Below the pieces are notes generated by a model. It saw only the letters and a program-made list of their open reading frames with translations. It searched no databases and was not told the DNA's origin. Source: Methanobacteriota archaeon (GTDB taxonomy: Archaea > Thermoplasmatota > Thermoplasmata > RBG-16-68-12). From it: 8,112 nt of DNA. Made by a program: the position numbers and the translations under genes. The stretch lies in contig VBLS01000190.1 of assembly GCA_005878635.1 (NCBI GenBank), positions 1-8,112 of the forward strand, in the 5' to 3' direction. This document shows, one piece after another, positions 4,857 through 8,112 of the stretch (position 1 is its first letter; every line of letters begins with the position of its first letter).

Positions 4857-6344
4857 ATGGCCCGCGACCAGGGGACGTCGGAGTTCTCCGACCTTCGTCC
4901 AAAGGAAAAATGCGGCATCATCGGCTGCGCGGGCACCTCGCCGATCACCTCGGACCTGTATTATGGCCTCCGCATCCTGCAGCACCGTGGGCAGGAGTCC
5001 GCGGGCCTCGCGGTCTACGAGGACGGCCTGAAGTCGAAACGCGGGATGGGCCTCGTGCACGAGGTCTTCACCAAGGAGGACCTCGTCGATCTCCGCGGCA
5101 ATTCCGGGATCGGTCACGTCCGCTATTCGACGACCGGATCGAGCGTGCTCGACAACGCGCAGCCGATCGTCGCCAAGACTTCGTATGGAGAGATCGCCCT
5201 CGCGCACAACGGCGACATCGCGAACGCGAACGAGATCCGCGAGGAGCTCAGCAAGAAGGGCTGGGCCTTCATGACGACCTCGGACAGCGAGGTCATCGTC
5301 CGCCTGCTCGCGAACGAGATCGTGAACACCGGGGATGTCAAACGGGCCTTGCGGGAGTTCACGAACCGCCTCGTCGGCGCGTACAGCCTCGCTTTGATGA
5401 TCAACGACAGCGTCTACGCGATCCGGGATCCGCTCGCGATCCGGCCCCTGTGCATCGGCGAAGGCAACGACCGCATGATGATCGCCTCCGAGAGCGTCGT
5501 CTTCGATACGCTCCCCGGTTACAGGTTCATCCGAGACCTGAAGCCGGGCGAGATCGTCGAGCTCCGGTCCGATGGATTCGAATCGACGCGGCTGCCTCAC
5601 CCGAACCACACGGCGCATTGCATGTTCGAGTGGGTGTACTTCGCCCGTCCGGACAGCGTCCTCGATGAGCGGCTCGTGTACGACGCCCGCGTGAAGATCG
5701 GCGAACAGCTCGCCCACGAGTATCCGGTCCCGGCGGACATCGTCGTCCCCGTGCCCGAATCGGGGCGCGCGCAGGCCCAAGGATACGCCCACGTCTCCGG
5801 TTTGCCGGTCGTCGAGGGACTGATCAAGAATCGATACATCGAGCGGACCTTCATCATGCCGGAGCAGGCGGACCGGGAGACCGGGGTCATGCTCAAGTTG
5901 AATGCGATTCGATCCGCGGTCAAGAACAAGCGCGTCGTCCTGGTTGACGATTCAATCGTCCGCGGCACGACGATCCGGAAGATCGTCGGGATCTTGCGGC
6001 TCGCGGGAGCCCGCGAGGTCCACGTGCGGATCGGCTGTCTGCCGATTCGGTTCCCGTGCTATCTCGGGATCGACATGAAGACCCGCGACCAGTTCATCGC
6101 GAACGAGAAGACCGTCCCGGAGATCGCGGACTTCATCGAGGCGGACAGCCTTGGCTACCTCTCCCTCCGCGGGCTGATTTCCGCCCTCAAGCACTCGCGG
6201 GACGACATCTGTTTGGGCTGCCTGACCGGGGAATATCCGGTCCCGATCCCCGGAGAGAAGATGCGCAAGGAAAGGCCGCTCGAGATGTTCTCCGACTCCG
6301 CGACCAAACCAAGTGCCAGGAAGAAAGCAAGCTCCTCCCGATAG
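4857..6344 (+). CDS. purF: Amidophosphoribosyltransferase (PurF), Fe-S type with propeptide
   Basis: A 495-aa enzyme for the first step of purine synthesis: glutamine plus PRPP gives 5-phosphoribosylamine. The N-terminal Ntn-hydrolase glutaminase has its nucleophile at C19 (KEKCGIIG), which implies removal of an 18-residue propeptide. HRGQES (43-48), HVRYSTTG (87-94) and HNGD (117-120) line the glutamine site. The phosphoribosyltransferase domain has the PRPP loop VLVDDSIVRGTTIRK (361-375). Four Cys match the 4Fe-4S ligands of the Bacillus enzyme: C255 (HCMFEW), C401 (PCYLGID), C452 and C455 (CLGC). The ATG at 4857 is chosen over an upstream-open frame that overlaps rpl37e; GAGG at 4845-4848 precedes it. 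A short basic tail (about 483-495) exceeds the family core. Expect regulation with the ribosomal genes of the same transcript. Confidence 0.96.
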   Translation: MARDQGTSEFSDLRPKEKCGIIGCAGTSPITSDLYYGLRILQHRGQESAGLAVYEDGLKSKRGMGLVHEVFTKEDLVDLRGNSGIGHVRYSTTGSSVLDNAQPIVAKTSYGEIALAHNGDIANANEIREELSKKGWAFMTTSDSEVIVRLLANEIVNTGDVKRALREFTNRLVGAYSLALMINDSVYAIRDPLAIRPLCIGEGNDRMMIASESVVFDTLPGYRFIRDLKPGEIVELRSDGFESTRLPHPNHTAHCMFEWVYFARPDSVLDERLVYDARVKIGEQLAHEYPVPADIVVPVPESGRAQAQGYAHVSGLPVVEGLIKNRYIERTFIMPEQADRETGVMLKLNAIRSAVKNKRVVLVDDSIVRGTTIRKIVGILRLAGAREVHVRIGCLPIRFPCYLGIDMKTRDQFIANEKTVPEIADFIEADSLGYLSLRGLISALKHSRDDICLGCLTGEYPVPIPGEKMRKERPLEMFSDSATKPSARKKASSSR

Positions 6345-6384
6345 GCCTGGCGCCTCCGAGACGTGGCCCATGTTCCCGCAAGAG

Positions 6385-6392
6385 TTCATATT
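6385..6392 (+). promoter_or_regulatory. TATA-like element of tRNA-Ala
   Basis: TTCATATT is centred about 27-29 nt before the expected transcription start just upstream of G6418, the right place for an archaeal tRNA promoter. The match to consensus is modest. Confidence 0.4.
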
Positions 6393-6417
6393 CCACTCGA
6401 GGATACATCGGGCTCGC

Positions 6418-6490
6418 GGGCCGGTAGATCAGCTGGAAGATCGCTATCTTGGCATGGTAGAGGCCGTGGGTTCAAATCCCACCCGGTCAA
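6418..6490 (+). tRNA. trnA: tRNA-Ala(GGC) with a G1/A72 mismatch
   Basis: Cloverleaf by eye: acceptor 6418-6424/6483-6489, D-stem 6427-6430/6439-6442 (GATC/GATC), anticodon stem 6444-6448/6456-6460, loop TTGGCAT with anticodon GGC at 6451-6453, a 5-nt variable loop, and T-stem 6466-6470/6478-6482 around TTCAAAT. The alanine identity pair G3-U70 is present (G6420, T6487). The first acceptor pair is broken: G6418 faces A6489, where C is expected. A6490 is the discriminator. All other stems are intact, so the tRNA is probably functional. Protein-coding sequence of different character begins right after it. Confidence 0.93.
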
Positions 6491-6531
6491 CTTTCCTATG
6501 GAGTGGGCACCTCTCTGGACCCGAGGCTGGA

Positions 6532-6538
6532 TTATAAG
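6532..6538 (+). promoter_or_regulatory. TATA box of the orphan gene
   Basis: TTATAAG, preceded by GGCTGGA, lies about 70 nt before the ATG at 6605 and predicts a leader of about 43 nt. It also argues against the earlier GTG at 6503 being the start. Confidence 0.45.
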
Positions 6539-6604
6539 CAAGGTCAGAGGAATCGTGCTCTCATCCTACTTCACCATTTCTGCCCAGAACCAGGCCCAAA
6601 GGCC

Positions 6605-7498
6605 ATGTCGCAAAGCGTGCGATTTATCACTTGGCAAACCGCTCCTGCTCTGCCTATGGACGGCGAACTTGCCTTCGCGATTGCGCTCGCAGCTTACGGC
6701 AACGCTTACATCGCATCCGAGCAAGAGTCAACGCCCCCCGAGTTGTTCGGCACGAACTCGACCTTGCGACATGTAAGTTCAGTTGCGTTCCTTGCGGGTG
6801 ATACACCTCTCGAATCAGCAGCGGATGCGATTCGGAGAACGGAGCACGGCCGCTTCGAGGATCTGCGATCGCCTCACGGCACTTCCGCCTGGTTCCGCAG
6901 TATGCGAAGGGCGGCTGCGTCACGCCTCCAGGTGGTGAGACTGCCAACTCAACTGGACCTTCCAGAGGTTTATGCAGCCTCGTTTTCCGGCGGGATATCT
7001 TGGGCGATCATGGTCGACTACCCGAGCAGCTTCCGCCTTTGGGTGCCGAGGTGGAAACACGAGGGTGGCGAAAAGCCGTGGAAGGTCTCCGTTACGGGCT
7101 TCACCATTGCTCATCTCCCTCCACAGGCCGTAGTGGGGCTGATAGAGGCAGCGGAGTCTCTTCGTGCGCTGCTTGAACGATCTCTCGATTTCTCGACCCG
7201 CGCTAAGCTCGATTGGTTTCCTGACGACTTCTCCAAGGCGTTGGCGCTCCTTCGCTCCCAAACTCCTGAGATCCCTTATCACCCCGACCTCTTCCCATCT
7301 GGCGGGTACTCCCTCCTAGCTCGACAAGTCGCGGCGTCGGCCACAACGGCATACGTGTTTGGAGGGATGGGATCATTCAACGACCTTGGGTTCACGAGCC
7401 ACGGGCTCGAGACGGAATACAAATCGTTGCTGCCGACTCTCTATGCGGCGGTCATCGATGCTCTCCTCGCAGCGGCCAACTCGTTTGGCCCAGAGTAG
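6605..7498 (+). CDS. Unrecognised 297-aa protein of the tRNA-associated island
   Basis: I do not recognise this protein. From the ATG at 6605 it has 297 residues, no signal peptide, no clear transmembrane helix and no Cys at all, so it is a soluble cytoplasmic protein. Notable stretches are FITWQTAPAL near the start, AYGNAYIASEQ (30-40), a Trp-rich middle (W133, W146, W150, W159), FTIAHLPPQAVVGLIEAAESL (166-186) likely ending in a helix, LDWFPDDF (202-209), and a Gly/aromatic motif AYVFGGMGSFNDLGF (249-263) that looks like an active-site or fold signature. The C-terminus is helical (LYAAVIDALLAAANSF). There are no NTPase, nuclease, helicase or zinc-finger motifs. It is the only gene between tRNA-Ala and the integrase and may be element cargo. 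It lacks a clear ribosome-binding site; an in-frame GTG at 6503 is less likely. Confidence 0.75.
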   Translation: MSQSVRFITWQTAPALPMDGELAFAIALAAYGNAYIASEQESTPPELFGTNSTLRHVSSVAFLAGDTPLESAADAIRRTEHGRFEDLRSPHGTSAWFRSMRRAAASRLQVVRLPTQLDLPEVYAASFSGGISWAIMVDYPSSFRLWVPRWKHEGGEKPWKVSVTGFTIAHLPPQAVVGLIEAAESLRALLERSLDFSTRAKLDWFPDDFSKALALLRSQTPEIPYHPDLFPSGGYSLLARQVAASATTAYVFGGMGSFNDLGFTSHGLETEYKSLLPTLYAAVIDALLAAANSFGPE

Positions 7499-7507
7499 AT
7501 TGGAGGG

Positions 7508-7524
7508 GCAGCCCCTTCGGCTGC
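7508..7524. repeat. Hairpin between convergent orphan gene and integrase
   Basis: GCAGCC (7508-7513) and GGCTGC (7519-7524) pair over 6 bp around a 5-nt loop, followed by the 8-bp palindrome GTCTAGAC (7525-7532). It sits in the 58-nt space between two stop codons. There is no T-run, so it is not a typical archaeal terminator; it may be a structured 3' end or a recombinase-related site. Confidence 0.4.
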
Positions 7525-7556
7525 GTCTAGACCGGCCATAGATCTGGCTGTATGAA

Positions 7557-8112
7557 TCAGGGCAGGGCTTCCTCGACTTCTGAAAGAGACATCGGCTCGT
7601 CCTCAGCAAACAGAGCTTTCAGTCCCTGGATGAAGGCGGACCAAGCTCCCTTCCTCCCAGGCGGCGCCAAACCCGCGAGTTGGTCGATGAGGTTAATCGC
7701 ATTCAATGCGGCATTCCTCTCGTCAGATCGATAATTGGCCTTCACAATGTTCATCGTCGCTCTCTCGAATTGCTCGACTTTCTCGGTCTTGCTGAAGTTG
7801 ATGTACCGCTGGACCACGGAGAATTTCGTGATGCCCATGTACTCCATGAGCGTCTTTGCGGGGAGCTGAGGCGCGTAGACTGTGCCAAAGACGTGCCGCC
7901 CCATCTTGTGTGTCGTCATCTTCCTAGTCTCGTCGGCGGAGAACACTAGCTCCAGCCGGTTCTGGGATACCGCCCACTTGTTGAACCGCGGCAGGCTCAG
8001 AGTCCGGATCGTCTTGTTGAAACCCCAAGACGACTCGCTCCACGGAAGACCCCATGTCGTAATGAAGAGCTCCTCCGAGGCGATGCCGTGGTCTTGCCGC
8101 CATTGGAGGTAG
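7557..8112 (-). CDS. Tyrosine recombinase (integrase), C-terminal part; continues beyond the window
   Basis: The frame is open to the window edge, so 184 residues of a longer protein are visible; the GTG at 7946 is internal. Counting from the edge, the catalytic core shows TTHKMGRHVFGT (66-77), with box II Arg at R72 and K69 three residues before it, then LMEYMGITKFSVVQRYINF (88-106), with the nucleophile Y103 in RY. The first catalytic Arg would lie outside the window. Two departures from the norm: the residue usually His or Trp in the LGH motif is Ile or Thr here (MGIT), and box II reads HKMGRH rather than HxLRH, so K69 may replace the first His as in SSV-type archaeal integrases. About 80 residues follow the Tyr, a longer tail than usual. 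It probably integrates its element at the nearby tRNA-Ala. Confidence 0.82.
   Translation of the reverse strand, partial: YLQWRQDHGIASEELFITTWGLPWSESSWGFNKTIRTLSLPRFNKWAVSQNRLELVFSADETRKMTTHKMGRHVFGTVYAPQLPAKTLMEYMGITKFSVVQRYINFSKTEKVEQFERATMNIVKANYRSDERNAALNAINLIDQLAGLAPPGRKGAWSAFIQGLKALFAEDEPMSLSEVEEALP

Larger units (their letters stand above)
6491..8112. mobile_element. Putative integrated element at the 3' end of tRNA-Ala (left part)
   Basis: Downstream of tRNA-Ala the character changes: lower G+C by eye, more A/T-ending codons, an orphan gene, and a tyrosine recombinase running off the window. tRNA 3' ends are the classic sites for such recombinases, and the tRNA's last acceptor base pair is altered exactly at this junction. 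The right end and the second attachment copy are not in the window, so the call rests on context. The integrase reads towards the tRNA with one gene between them. Confidence 0.5.

Noticed and set aside
6503..6604. GTG start for the orphan gene just after the tRNA
   Set aside because: The extension contains the TATA box at 6532 and has no ribosome-binding site; the ATG at 6605 is the better start.
1..8112. CRISPR array or long direct repeats
   Set aside because: No regularly spaced repeats are visible. The only long shared string is the T-arm CCGTGGGTTCAAA of the two tRNAs, which is expected.

Overview
The window is archaeal and high in G+C. It carries an Sm-like archaeal protein followed by ribosomal protein L37e, TATA-box promoters, many GTG starts, short leaders, and a split tRNA gene whose intron is framed by a bulge-helix-bulge (BHB) motif. 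Together with membrane-anchored blue-copper proteins and a Fe-S type PurF, this suggests a high-GC member of the Thermoplasmatota. That placement is inference, not proof.

Layout. (1) 11-123: tRNA-Leu(UAA), interrupted inside the T-loop by a 28-nt intron. (2) 196-762 (+): a secreted, C-terminally anchored cupredoxin. (3) 3085-759 (-): a three-gene run of RimK-like ATP-grasp ligase, a small helical protein and an aldo/keto reductase; the last gene converges on the cupredoxin with overlapping stop codons. (4) 3201-3623 (+): a retropepsin-like protein of the RimB/'zinc protease' family, divergent from rimK across a 115-nt region that holds a palindromic TATA element. (5) 3775-4395 (+): a second cupredoxin paralogous to the first. 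(6) 4457-6344 (+): the housekeeping cluster lsm - rpl37e - purF with almost no spacing. (7) 6418-6490 (+): tRNA-Ala(GGC). (8) 6491-8112: a different-looking segment with an unrecognised 297-aa gene and, on the opposite strand and running off the window, the C-terminal part of a tyrosine recombinase. The simplest reading is an integrated element with its left end at the 3' end of tRNA-Ala.

How the parts fit. The RimK/RimB-like pair looks like an add/remove module: the ligase would add glutamate-type residues to a target and the aspartyl-protease-fold partner would trim them. The bacterial target, ribosomal protein bS6, does not exist in archaea, so the substrate here is unknown. The two cupredoxins are likely electron carriers on the outer face of the membrane. 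lsm-rpl37e-purF joins RNA metabolism, the ribosome and purine synthesis in one probable transcript. The strongest unusual signals are the T-loop intron, the RimK/RimB-like module, and the tRNA-associated island with an integrase whose active site departs from the usual pattern.
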